From the NCBI RefSeq assembly GCF_000497045.1, contig NW_015961958.1, positions 310,001 to 374,000 on the forward strand: a stretch of DNA of 64,000 nt. Direction: 5' to 3'. This document shows, piece after piece, positions 50,070 to 60,600 of this stretch. The DNA is from Kalmanozyma brasiliensis GHG001 (lineage: Eukaryota > Basidiomycota > Ustilaginomycetes > Ustilaginales). The position numbers were made by a program, and so were the translations under genes. The notes below the pieces were generated by a model. It saw only the letters and a program-made list of their open reading frames with translations. It did no database searches and was not told the DNA's origin. Positions within the stretch are counted from its first letter, which is position 1. The number at the start of each line of letters is the position of its first letter.

Positions 50070-53031
50070 GACGGTTCATGGCAATGGCGAGCGCCGAGTG
50101 CGCCTCCATCGAGATGGATCCGTACGACATGGCACCCGTGCAGAAGCGCTGCACGATCTCGGTCCAAGGCTCGACCTGGTCAACGGGGATGGCGCGCGAC
50201 TTGGTGTAGTCAAAGTCGAGCATGCCGCGAAGCGAGGTGGCCTTGACGGCGTTGTGCGAGGCCTTGGAGTAGGCGTCCCAGGCAGACTGGTTGCGCTCGC
50301 GAGCGGCATCCTGGAGGTGGGCGATAGCCATAGGGTCGTTGATGTGCGCCTCACCACCGTCACGGTAGTGGTACTCGCCGGACTCGGGAAGACCGGGGAT
50401 GGAGACGGTGTCACGCGAAGGGTAGCCGCGGTCGTGGAACTCGAGAGCGTCCATGGCGAGCAGGGTAAAGTCGGAACCAGAGACACGCGAGGCAGTGCCG
50501 GCGAAGCAGCGGTCGACGACGTCGCTGGCAAGACCAAGGGCCTCGAAGATCTGCGCACCCTTGTACGAGGCGAGGGTGGAGATACCCATCTTGGACATGA
50601 CCTTGAGAATACCGTTGTCGACGGCGTGGGTCCAGTTGTCGATGAGCTGGCCGGCCGAGAGATCAGCCTTGACGAGGCCCTCGCGAGCGACCTTAAGGAT
50701 GGCCTCCATGGCGAGCCAGGGGCAGATGGCATCGGCACCGTAACCGAGGAGCACACACATGTGGTGCACCTCACGAGCCTCGGCGGACTCGATCATGAGG
50801 GCGATGCGGCTTCGCTCCTTGTTGCGGATGAGGTGGTGGTGAACACCACCGCAAGCAACGAGGGACGAGATGGCGACGCGGTCGGCGCTGACAGCTCGGT
50901 CGGAGAGGACAACGACACGGTAGCCGTCGCGGATGGCCTGCGAGGTCTCGGAGCAGATGCGGTCGAGAGTGCTCTCGTAGCCGATGATGCCCTCACCCTT
51001 GTCGTAGGTGATGTCGATGGTCTTGGCAGTCCAGTCGCCGTGCACCGAGTCGATCTGCTTGATGGCGTTGAGCTCGTCGATGCTGAGGATGGGCGAAGGG
51101 AGGAGCAGACGGTGGCACTGCTCGGGCTTCATCTCGAGCAGGTTGCCCTCGGGACCGACGTACTGCTCGAGCGACATGACGACCGACTCTCGGATGGGGT
51201 CGATGGGAGGGTTGGTGACCTGGGCGAAGAGCTGGCGGAAGTAGTCGTAGATGACACGAGGAGCGGTCGAGATACAGGCGAGCGGAGCATCATTGCCCAT
51301 GGAACCCAGAGCCTCCTTTCCGTCGGCAATCATGGGAAGCATGAGCAGGTTGATCTGCTCGGCGGTGTAACCGAAAGCAAGCAGCTTGGGGTCGGTGCTA
51401 AGGCGCTCCTGGTCGAGAACGGGAGCGATGGCGTTGCTAGTGTTGCGACGAACGGTGTCGACGATCTCGGGCAAGCGCAGCAGCTGGTTCTCGAGCCAAG
51501 CGGCAAAGTCGGCACGCTGCGAGGTGGTGAGCTTGAGCTCGCGGTCCTCGACGACGCGACCCTCGACGGTGTCGACGAGCAACATCTTACCGGGCTGGAG
51601 ACGACCCTTGGCGATGACGGTCTTGGGGTCGATGGTGACGGTACCGACCTCGGAGGCGCAGATCATAATGTCGTCGTCCGTGATGTAGTAACGGCAAGGT
51701 CGGAGACCGTTGCGGTCCAAGTTGGCACCACAGTAGCGACCGTCGGCGAAGGTGAAGAGCGCGGGACCGTCCCAAGGCTCCATGAGACAGGCGGCCCACT
51801 GGTAGAAGGCAACCTTCTCGGGCTCCATGTGGGAGCTGTCGCCCTGCCAGGCCTCGGGGATCATCATCATGACGGCTTGAGGAAGGGTAAGCACGTTGTT
51901 GATGACGAGCAGCTCGAGAACGTTGTCGAAAGCAGCCGAGTCGGATCCACCACCCTCAATGATGGGGTAGAGGAGGTCGAGCTCGTCGCCGAAAGTCTCG
52001 GACTTGAGGAGACCCTCACGAGCGCGCATCCAATTCTTGTTGCCGCGGATAGTGTTGATCTCACCGTTGTGAGCGGCCCATCGCATAGGCTGAGCACGGT
52101 CCCACGAGGGGAAGGTGTTGGTGGAGAAACGCGAGTGGACGAGGGCAAAGTGAGAGGCGTAGTGGACGTTGTTGAGATCGTAGTAGTAGTTGTACACCTG
52201 GACGGGGCTGAGCTGACCCTTGTAGATAATGTTGGTGGGGCTGAGCGAGCAGATGTAGAACCAGTTCTGAAGACCGATGGTGTGGGTGGCGTGCTTGCGG
52301 AGAACGTAGAGCTGACGGCCAAAGTACTGATCGTCGAAGGCCTTGGAGGTCTCGGCAGGGGCATCGCCAGAGCCGTAGTGGTCCTTGAGGACGACGAAGG
52401 GCTGCATGATCTTGGGCTCCTTGCTCTTGGAAGCGGGGCCGAGGATCGAGTTGTCGACGGGGACATCACGCCACCCGAGAACGCGAAGGTGAAGCTTCTC
52501 GGCGATGCTGGTGAAGGTCTGGATGTGCTCGGCGCGGGCCTTGTCGTCCTTGGGGTTGAAGAACAAGTTACCGACGGCGTACTGGCCCTGAGCGGGGAGC
52601 TTGACGTTGAGGTCGCGCTCGCACTCGCGGCGGAAGAAGGCGTCTGGGATACCAGTCATGGCACCGGCACCGTCACCGTCACGAGCGTCGGCACCGACGG
52701 CACCACGGTGGGTCATGTTGCAGAGGAGGAAGCGCGCATCAGAAACAATCTTGTGCGTGGGCTTGCCCTTGATCTGGCACATGAAACCGACACCACAGGC
52801 ATCCTTCTCGTTGTCGGGGTCGTAGAGACCCTGGGCGGCGGGCAGAGAGCCGGCCCAGAAGGCGTCGGAGCGCTTCACCTCATCGTAGCCGCTCTCGTCG
52901 AAGTTGTCGGAAGTGATGGCCTCCTCGTGGTGGATGGCAGCCTGCTCGGCGTTGAGCTCGGCGTGGAGCTTCTGTGCCTCAACGAAGCGAACCTGGCGGG
53001 TGTTTTGGTTGGAGGTGGCGACGGGAGCCAT
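45996..53031 (-). CDS. GLT1: Glutamate synthase (NADH-GOGAT), six exons
   Basis: Exons 49387-53031, 49227-49236 (10 nt), 48540-49113, 48239-48456, 48117-48163 and 45996-48023 join in phase to 2173 residues. Introns are 150, 113, 83, 75 and 93 nt. The enzyme makes two glutamates from glutamine and 2-oxoglutarate. After a propeptide the N-terminal nucleophile is Cys79 (DACGVGF). The FMN/synthase domain includes [21 protein letters not shown] and the [18 protein letters not shown] loop. The 3Fe-4S ligands are C1212, C1218 and C1223, encoded in three different exons. The GXGXG glutamate synthase C-terminal alpha domain follows ([22 protein letters not shown]). The beta part has 4Fe-4S cysteines ([18 protein letters not shown]) and dinucleotide folds ([15 protein letters not shown]). 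Proximity to the nitrate cluster suits ammonium assimilation. Confidence 0.95.
49227..49236 (-). other. GLT1: GLT1 10-nt micro-exon
   Basis: The ten bases AGGAAATGCC lie between a TCAG acceptor and a GTAAGT donor. They encode Arg, Lys, Cys and the first base of His. Without them the joined protein loses the conserved RKCH of the CxxxxxCxxxxC 3Fe-4S motif and shifts frame. The flanking exons match known glutamate synthases only if this exon is included. Confidence 0.88.
49239..49288 (-). promoter_or_regulatory. Long polypyrimidine tract before the micro-exon
   Basis: On the minus strand about 50 bases before the micro-exon are almost all T and C, with several long T runs ending in TCAG. A CTGAC branch-point-like sequence lies about 60-70 bases before the micro-exon (near 49298-49304). 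This probably helps the spliceosome define a very short exon. Confidence 0.7.
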
Positions 53032-53975
53032 AACAGGCCACTCGAGACGAGGTGGTGTTAGCGGAAGGGGAAAGATCGGAGGTGGACGAGAGCTGAACGA
53101 AGCTGGCTTAGGGCTTCAATAGACTGTCTATGGATGCGATGTGAACAAGTGCGGAGATGCTTGCCCTGGTATGCTGATTGTCGAGGGGTATTCGTGGATG
53201 ACTCTTGCTACAGACTCCCGATAGAATACGGAATGCGAAAGAGGAAAGGCTTGCTTGAAAGGAACGGAACTCGACCTGCGGATTCGTAACGGTGGTGAAT
53301 GATGGGTTGGTGTGTCGCAGGGATGATTGGAATGATGATTTGTGTGTGTGGGATAGACGGGAAGAGAAGAAGGTGGGGACAATCGTATATGAGACGTGGG
53401 TCAGTCAGGGATGCACTAAGTTAGTGGCAGCAGGAGCAGCGTGAGAGTGGCGAGAAGGGCTGCGGACCGCGACGGAGCAAGCGGAGAGCCAATAAGGCAA
53501 AGGCAAAAGCAAAATCTGACTCGGGCAATTTGACCGCCTTTCAACAGAGCCGACCAATCCCAGACGTGCAATTTGATCCGTATGCAAGGCATGAATAGAT
53601 CAACGACAGCGTGGGCGCACAGACTGGCCCTCGTTGCAGCAGCAGCTAGCAGTCTATACAGCGGTCTCGACCCCTGAACAAGCAGAGACAGAAGCAGCTT
53701 GGGCGGCGGCGGCGAATCGCTATTTTTCGCAGCTTGCTGAGGCTAAGCTGGTGTGGCACTTTTGGATTCCGATCTGACGGTAAGCAAGGGTGCTTGCTCA
53801 CTGAGCGCGGCTGAGGTTCGCACAATGAGCGAGACACAACCCCACTTCGCTTGGTCTCCAACGCCAACGTCTGCTGCCGGTCAGTCGCCGACATTGACAG
53901 GTTGGCTACGCCAGAACAGAAATTTTCCTCTGACCAGCTCGCGAGCTCGCGGAAAGAAAATTTGCCGGTCAAGGC

Positions 53976-54002
53976 GGCAGCAGGCAGCAGGCAGCAGGCA
54001 GC
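53976..54002. repeat. GGCAGCA heptamer tandem repeat
   Basis: Three perfect seven-base units plus most of a fourth in non-coding sequence upstream of GLT1. Confidence 0.9.
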
Positions 54003-54010
54003 GGTTCCGA

Positions 54011-54029
54011 CTTTGATAGATTATCAAAG
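54011..54029. repeat. Inverted repeat with paired GATA cores
   Basis: Eight-base arms CTTTGATA and TATCAAAG are separated by GAT. It holds two GATA cores in opposite orientation, about 980 bases upstream of the GLT1 start. Confidence 0.6.
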
Positions 54030-56185
54030 CAGAAAAATCAACGAAGCGAGCGCGTGCCTGCCAAATTGGACATCTTCCATCGCTCTTTGAAAGCCCGTCC
54101 AACCGAGCTGAGCCCTTTCAAGAGCCAGAGAAAAAAGGTCGAAAATCCAAGCGAGAAGAAAGGTGGTCGCCGCTGCCGTGTGCCCTCGGGTCTCTTTTTG
54201 ATCAATCTAGAAAAAAAGTCCCTTGCGGGGCCAAATCTAAAGTTGACGCAGCCGAGACCTCGCGCGCAGCATCATCGCGGACCCTAACAGAAACATCGTC
54301 GTCCATGCCATAGGATCGCCAGCTAGACGATGGCGATGATGATGCCTATGTCTGCTGCTGCCTCCCTGTTGGGCACCATGCTCCAGTTCTGTGGTCCGCA
54401 TCCAATCTGATGGTCGAAGGTTGTGGCTCGAGCTACTCACCTGGAGGAATCCTTAGTCGTGTGCGGAGAAAGAGTGTCGAAAGACTTGAGATGCCTAGAA
54501 CTGAGGCAATTTTGGGTTGGCTTTGGTGAATGAAGGTTGCAGATGTAGACAGGTTGGCTTAGGACCTGAATTCCAATGCTGATCGTGTGTTTGTGAATTG
54601 ACGAAGTGTTTGTCGCTGGGTGTGATGGCGGCAAAGAAGTGCGGATGAGATTGTGATGGTGTAGAGGTGGATACCAACGGAGCGCGTCCGAGAACAAGAA
54701 AAAAAAGTCGATGGGAGCAGTTCAATCTTCTTGGCGCGGGGTCACAGACTGGAGAAGAAAAAGCATGATCACAATACGGGCCGACAGAATGGTCAGTCAG
54801 CGGTGGGCATTCGAACAAGCAACGCAAGCCGGAGCTCAGTCGGGTGCTTTCACTCTGCCTGCCAGAAGCTAGCTCGGTGGCAGGCGGTCATCTCGTCGAA
54901 AAAGCCGGTCTCTGAAAGCGAAAAAAGGGACAAAGCAGACGTCTGCCATTGGTTGAACGGCGGTCTCGGAGCGGAGAGAGTGCATGGCTTTGAGCTTGTG
55001 TGGTCAGTGGCTTGCTCGTTGCTCGCGCCCCCCACTCTTCAAGCCTGATCAATGATCCAATCAGATGTGATCCATTTGGTGCGCCGGCAATGTAGAGAGG
55101 CAGCCTCGCAAAGCTGACGACTTTTCAGATCAGACCGCTCTCTGCTGCCTCGAATTCTGTTTTTTTGAAATTCCTTCCGTCCACGCCTCTAATGTCGACG
55201 CGAAAGAAGAAGGATCAAAAAGAGCTGCTCCTGCATCTCAGGCCGCGCAACTCTAATCCGTCCAATCACATTCCTCAGTTTCATCTTCATCAAGGGTCCA
55301 ATCTCCTCGATCTTCTTTAAAAGCATTCGGCCGAAGGTTCGCTTCCACAATGGCAGCACGGCTCACTGCGTGAAAGGCTAATTTTTTTTGCTCGGTGGAG
55401 AATCCGCGAGGCTGGACCGAGACCGCCTTCGAGTCACCTCGCAGCAAGAAAAAGACCGACCAGCTCACCGCACACAATAAGGCGCCACTCCAGGTCATCC
55501 ATCCGGCGTGCCTTCTTGCTCGCTCGTTTGAGTGGGTCATCCGACGGTGCAGCCAGCGGTCACAAGATTCGGTGAAAGCTCAACCACGGTCACGAGGCAT
55601 TAGAGCTGCCGTGCTGACTTCGACGCATTGTAACGTGTGATCAAAAGACCTGCTGTAAAGTCAGCTGGACGGTCAAGAGACGCCGCTCGGTGAGATTCTC
55701 GGTCTTCAAGCTGAGCGAGCATCAGCGGGAGCTTCGACCAGGCGCGGAAACTTGCAAGGTCGCTGCTTGCGGCTCATTTCCGGTTCTGACCGATCGATAA
55801 AGTTTTCCGGCTTCAGCACGCCTTCTCGCTCGAGCAAGCCGGCCGAAATCGTGCAAGTCTTTCCTATTATGTTAGACTTCGAGTGAGCACGGATGCTGAC
55901 TTTTCCGCTCCTTTTCTCGTCCTCCTTTTTCAGTCGCTTTCTTGTTCTTGGCCAGTCAGGAGAAGGTCGACCGAACGGCCATCTAAGTCGAGCATCTTTG
56001 ACTGCTGCGCATTGTCGGAGATGTCCGAGTCATTAGAGACTCGATCCTCCGAGCCAGCTTGCAGTGTCAACAGACACTGTCTCAACGCAGTACGATCATC
56101 GGACAGCTTCAGAGCATCGTATGAACAACAAGGATCTTTGGATTTCTATGAAAACAACGCAGACAAGTGCGTACAGGCGAGACTA

Positions 56186-57502
56186 TCACGCACGGTGGAT
56201 CATCGACTCGCGAGCAGGTCCCACGCCGATCCACTCGATCTTGACGCCGAGGAACTGTTCGATGAAATCGACGTAGTTGCGGCAGTTCTGCGGCAGCTCC
56301 TCCCAAGTGGTCGCTTTCGAGATGTCCTCCTGCCATCCTGGCAATGTCTTGTACTGCACCTCGACCTTGGCCAGCACCTCGAGGTCGGCGGGGAAGCTAG
56401 GCAGCTCCTTGCCATCGATGACGTATCCAACGGCGATCTTGAGCTCCTTGAGCTGATCCAGCACATCGAGCTTGGTCAAGTTGAGGCTGGTGTAGCCGTT
56501 GATCAGACACGAGTAGCGCATCATGACCAAGTCGAGCCAGCCACAACGACGTCGACGGCCCGTGGTCACACCGTACTCGGCACCAACTTCTTGCAGGTGG
56601 TGGCCAATCTCCTCGTGAAGCTCGGTGGGGAAGGGTCCCATGCCGACACGGGTAGTGTACGCCTTCATGACACCGATGACGTTGCCAATGGCAGTAGGCG
56701 GGATGCCGAGACCGGTGAGCACACCGCCGATCGAAGTGGACGAGCTGGTGACGAAGGGGTAGGTTCCGAAGTCAATGTCGAGGAAGAGCGCGTTGGCACC
56801 CTCAACCAGCACCTTGCGGTTCTGTGCGAGCGCAGTGTGGATGAAGGTGACACCGTCGACGATGTGAGGTCGCAGTCGCTCGGCGAAAGCACGGTAGCGG
56901 GCGATCTCGCCCTCGGTATCGTACTCAAAGTGGCCGTATCGCTTGAAACGACCCTCGACGAGCTTGCGGAACTTGGAGGCGAACAGCTCCGGGTCGTAGA
57001 GGTGGTGCACCCGCAGACCCGATCGCGAAGCCTTGGACGAGTAGGCCGGCCCAATGCCCTTCTTGGTGGTGCCGATGCTGCTTCCGCCGAGCTCGACCTC
57101 CTTGAGACCGTCGACGACCTGGTGGAAGTCAAAGACGAGGTGAGCACGGTCCGAGATGAACAGACGACCGTCGCAGTTGAGGCCCTTCTTCTCGATCGTG
57201 TCGAGCTCGGCGAAGAACGAGGGGACGTGCACCACCACACCGGAACCGATGAAGCCGGCGCAGCGCGGGTTAACGAGACCCGAGGGGAGAAGGTGGAAGT
57301 CGAACTTGGTCTTGACGCCGTTGACGTCGGCGACGATGGTGTGGCCGGCGTTGTTACCACCGGCGCAACGAGCGCAGACGTCCATCTGACCGCTGAGAAC
57401 ATCGGCGAGCTTGCCCTTGCCCTCGTCGCCCCACTGGGAACCGAGCAAGACGGTGGCCTTGCCGCCCGTCTTGGAGTCGGAGGGTTTTGGCATCGCAGCC
57501 AT
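56186..57502 (-). CDS. ADE12: Adenylosuccinate synthetase
   Basis: A 438-residue cytosolic enzyme of AMP synthesis that joins aspartate to IMP using GTP. The phosphate loop [11 protein letters not shown] is at residues 21-31 with the catalytic Asp. NNAGHT near 50 contains the catalytic His. The IMP-binding region includes [20 protein letters not shown] near 145. [16 protein letters not shown] sequence near 318 and LTKLDVLD near 345 (guanine recognition) complete the set. Length is normal. The start at 57502 (MAAMPKPS) may alternate with a second Met three codons on. No intron is seen. Confidence 0.97.
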   Translation of the reverse strand: MAAMPKPSDSKTGGKATVLLGSQWGDEGKGKLADVLSGQMDVCARCAGGNNAGHTIVADVNGVKTKFDFHLLPSGLVNPRCAGFIGSGVVVHVPSFFAELDTIEKKGLNCDGRLFISDRAHLVFDFHQVVDGLKEVELGGSSIGTTKKGIGPAYSSKASRSGLRVHHLYDPELFASKFRKLVEGRFKRYGHFEYDTEGEIARYRAFAERLRPHIVDGVTFIHTALAQNRKVLVEGANALFLDIDFGTYPFVTSSSTSIGGVLTGLGIPPTAIGNVIGVMKAYTTRVGMGPFPTELHEEIGHHLQEVGAEYGVTTGRRRRCGWLDLVMMRYSCLINGYTSLNLTKLDVLDQLKELKIAVGYVIDGKELPSFPADLEVLAKVEVQYKTLPGWQEDISKATTWEELPQNCRNYVDFIEQFLGVKIEWIGVGPARESMIHRA

Positions 57503-58474
57503 GATGAGTGTTTCGTTGTGTCACAAGATTTCCCTGGAGAGGAAACCAAGGATGGTGATCAATCGATGCCGAGAGATGGAAATCCAAGAAGGAAAGGTGG
57601 ATCAGACGGCCATGTCGAGCACTTCAATCAAAACGCACAGGGCCGCTGCTCGCTGCTGCTGGAGCTCCGCCTTTGCTCTGGATCTGCAAAGCCTTCCTCT
57701 CTGCTGCTGCTGCTTGCTGCTTGCTGCCCTCTGAATTTGCAATTTTTCTTCTCAAACAGCATCACGGCCCCGAGTCATTTTCTTCGAGCCGCCTTGGCCG
57801 GACCGCGAAGGGCAGATCTCACATTGTTATAGGTTTTTTGAATTTTCGTCGACGACCCTTCTAACCCGCAGCCTCCCATTTTGCCGTTTGACTACATTTG
57901 GCGTGGCTGTTGCCTTTCACCTGTAATGGGTGCACCTCTGGAATGAGGTCTCAGCCGAAGCGCGCCCCACAAATGTTAGCCTTTCTATCGGATGGTTGAG
58001 GAGCTGCTGATCCAGCACGCGTCTAGCAATGGATGCCTGCTCAGCAAGTAAGCCAGCGTGGCGACCCATTGAATTGGGAGTCAACAGCCTTCGGGCTCGA
58101 AGGAGTCGGTCACCCGAGCACTTCACACGCTGATCCTCAGCTGCACGTATCCGGTGGGTTCCAAGGCGGATAGGGAGCATCTACTTCAATTTGGAGTTGC
58201 TTGAAAGCTGCGCATCTGGGATCACCTCAAACCTTTCTCTTTTTGGTCATCACTTCTGATGTTGGTGTGTCACCTACCGGAGCTTCTTGCAGATGTCTTT
58301 TCGGCATAGCTTGCGTCCGCAGCCTCAAGCAGAAACGAAACCGAACAAGGCTTTTGGGAGAATGCATGGATGGTATTGGCGGTCGCGAACGGGAAGGAGT
58401 GCTTTACATGAGATGCGAGAGAGACAAAGCGAGAGGAGGAGGCATGCATGGGAGAGATCAGACGTTCGAAGGCG
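57503..58474. other. Intergenic: ADE12 promoter and PRI2 3' side
   Basis: About 970 bases. A CTG/CTGCTTG-rich stretch lies at about 57650-57725 in the ADE12 upstream region. Other frames are featureless. Confidence 0.5.
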
Positions 58475-60106
58475 CTACGACTCGTCCATACCATCAGCTG
58501 CTGGCGCTGTCTCCGTCGTTGCGGCCACCACCGTCTGTTCTGGTTCTTGCGATGTAGCGCTGGCGTCCATGTCATGATCAGGCGAGTTCCTCTGGCTGCC
58601 CTCTCCGCTCTCTCCATTGCCGTCGGCCTGTGCGAGCTTCCAACTGCTCTCAAAGTACCTATTGGGATGCGTGACCGTCTCGCCGCGGCCATCGAGACCC
58701 GTGCCTTTCTTGACACCCTGTCGCTGATGGGTGATCTCAAAGATGCGTGTGCAAGCCACGTGGTAGTGGCCCTGCTTGACCGAGGCCAGGATCTCAGACT
58801 GCTCCGACTGGTTGAGACCGTAGTGCTGCACCATAGCCGATGACAGGTTTGTCGTCGAGAAGTGACGGAAGGGGCAACCATGCGAATCTTGAGGACCTGG
58901 CTGATCTTGGGTCAAGATGCGAGCGCAGCTCTTGGCAGGGTAGTTCATGCGTCGACCTTCGAGACCGTAGCCGTGACGGATGTTGTAGCGGTACTCCTTG
59001 TTGAACTTGTCGTCGGTCATGCTCTTGAAGCTTCGTCTCCAGAAGACGAGCGCTTCTTCGACCGGCAGGCCCAGCTCTTTGAGGAAGAGGTTGTACTGCA
59101 GTCGGCCGTAGTGCTTGAGATGGCCCGTGGCTGTCAAGGTGTGATGCAGGTTCTTCATGCACATGGGAGCGTGTGTCTTGACCAACGCGTCGACCATGCC
59201 CGCGGTGACGGTGGTGCTTCCATCCGCGGTGATGCTAGAGCCGGAGTAGTCGGTCGAGATGCCAGCGAGAAAGCCCATGCTGAGGTGGGAGAGGACCGGC
59301 AACAGACGATCATCTTCGTCCAAGCGTGGCAGAGCTCGGGCGGTCATCTCAAGATCGCGGAGCAATCGCGACTGGAACTCGGCCAGGACGAGACTGGACT
59401 GCTCCTTGATGGGGACCCATGCTTGACCTGCACGCATGAACACCTTGCGCTTCTCGACGAGATCCGTGACGCGCGTCCAGTCGACTTTGAAGAAGGTTTC
59501 GCTTTCGAAGGTCGACGCCATCTTGGGGTGCGTGGCTACGAGCTGTTCACGATACATCCTCTTCTCTTCGCCAGAGACAGGATTCCAGTCGAGATTGAGA
59601 GAGCGCATGAAGATCTCTCGTTCCGTTGCATCGTCTGTCTCAAAGCGAAGTCGGAACAGGAGCGACTCGGCCTTGACGAAGCGTCGTCGCAAGTCTTCGC
59701 TGCGGCAGAAAGCGAGACGCAGCACAAAATGGCTGACATGGTCCTTGAGACGTTCAGCGAGCAGATCGGCGCTCTTGACGGCGGTGTTGGCATTGAGTGG
59801 CAGCAATCGCTTCGCAGTCGCATTGACGGCGTCTCTGGTCTCGGCATAGGTTCGATTGCGAGCCTGCGACGACTCGATCTCTGCCAACACCTTGAGACGG
59901 TCGATAGCCCAGGACTCGAATTGCTCGATGGTGACCTCATGAACGGGCGGCACCGAATAGAAGTTGAGTCGGTGCGGGTATCTTGCAAGCGCCTTGTTGG
60001 TAGGATGACTGGCTACAGAGCCAGATGCGGAGGTGCTCGCGTGCGCCGAGCTGGACACGTTGCCGAAGCTCGATGGCACGGTGGGAGGAGCTGCGGTTCG
60101 AAACAT
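58475..60106 (-). CDS. PRI2: DNA primase large subunit Pri2
   Basis: A 543-residue subunit of DNA polymerase alpha-primase in the nucleus. It helps start RNA primers at replication origins and on the lagging strand. The N-terminal helical domain is seen in YPHRLNFYSVPPVHEVTIEQFESWAIDRL. The C-terminal iron-sulphur domain has the four cluster ligands C316 (MCMKNLH), C394, C411 (GCPFRH) and C452. Their spacing (78, 17 and 41) closely follows that of the human subunit. The KEYRYNIRHGYGLEG and RRMNYPAKSC segments, which contact template and nucleotide, are intact. The tail after about 490 is low-complexity. It is divergent from the nucleoporin gene. Confidence 0.95.
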   Translation of the reverse strand: MFRTAAPPTVPSSFGNVSSSAHASTSASGSVASHPTNKALARYPHRLNFYSVPPVHEVTIEQFESWAIDRLKVLAEIESSQARNRTYAETRDAVNATAKRLLPLNANTAVKSADLLAERLKDHVSHFVLRLAFCRSEDLRRRFVKAESLLFRLRFETDDATEREIFMRSLNLDWNPVSGEEKRMYREQLVATHPKMASTFESETFFKVDWTRVTDLVEKRKVFMRAGQAWVPIKEQSSLVLAEFQSRLLRDLEMTARALPRLDEDDRLLPVLSHLSMGFLAGISTDYSGSSITADGSTTVTAGMVDALVKTHAPMCMKNLHHTLTATGHLKHYGRLQYNLFLKELGLPVEEALVFWRRSFKSMTDDKFNKEYRYNIRHGYGLEGRRMNYPAKSCARILTQDQPGPQDSHGCPFRHFSTTNLSSAMVQHYGLNQSEQSEILASVKQGHYHVACTRIFEITHQRQGVKKGTGLDGRGETVTHPNRYFESSWKLAQADGNGESGEGSQRNSPDHDMDASATSQEPEQTVVAATTETAPAADGMDES

Positions 60107-60600
60107 CTCGGCGAGGTCCTGTTCAGGTCGATGGTGATGGATAAAGGCAAGATCGTTGGAGGTGCCAGTCCTTCGAGTCTTCCAAGCTGTGAATGTGTGG
60201 AGAGCTGAGCCCTTCTCGCGGTGTTGGTCTTTGAGGGAAATTTCCCACAGCTGAGCAGCTCAACGCGTCGCGCGACTGAGAGACGGCGTGTTGAGTGAAT
60301 CACAGATCGAGTCGAGTTGCTCAGCCCGATTTGCTAGAGTTGACTGACTGCACAGGGCAGCAACAGAATTTTGGAAAGTGACGGATCCCGCATCGTTCAA
60401 CTTTCTTCTCTTCGTCACTCATCGCCCGTCCGCTCAGCCCACCACACACAAACATCTCATTGCTTGCTCAGCATCGCGGTCGTCCACCCGAGCTCAGCAA
60501 AAGCGTAAGCGTTCCAGCCAGAAAGGGCTGTGCTCATTGGACTTTCGCCCAGGAGGAAACGGACCAACCTTCACTTCGGCATCCGCTATCCTGGCCCACC
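60107..60600. promoter_or_regulatory. Divergent promoter region PRI2 / NUP170
   Basis: About 490 bases between divergent start codons. No specific operator recognised. Confidence 0.5.

Larger units (their letters stand above)
53032..56185. other. Gene-poor 3.15 kb upstream of GLT1 and downstream of ADE12
   Basis: The longest stretch without a supported gene. It must hold the GLT1 promoter. Frames under 120 codons occur on both strands, for example 55253-55540 minus, without family features. A heptamer repeat and an inverted repeat with two GATA cores are listed separately. No tRNA or other RNA gene was recognised. Confidence 0.5.

Noticed and set aside
49486..53061. A 1191-codon open frame on the plus strand, antisense to GLT1 exon 1
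   Set aside because: It is in exact codon register with GLT1. Antisense stops in that register need TTA, CTA or TCA codons, which this GC-rich gene avoids. The translation has no family features.
54300..54830. A possible small spliced minus-strand gene (CT/CA-rich leader-like stretch, GTGAGT at 54440, CAG at 54407)
   Set aside because: The implied intron would be only 34 nt, too short for these fungi, and the joined frames end quickly without a known product.
55253..55540. A 95-codon minus-strand frame with a hydrophobic segment and acidic end
   Set aside because: No family resemblance, and composition is like other chance frames in the gap; kept out of the gene list.
55883..57832. A 649-codon frame antisense to ADE12
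   Set aside because: Overlaps the full conserved ADE12 gene and shows no domain.
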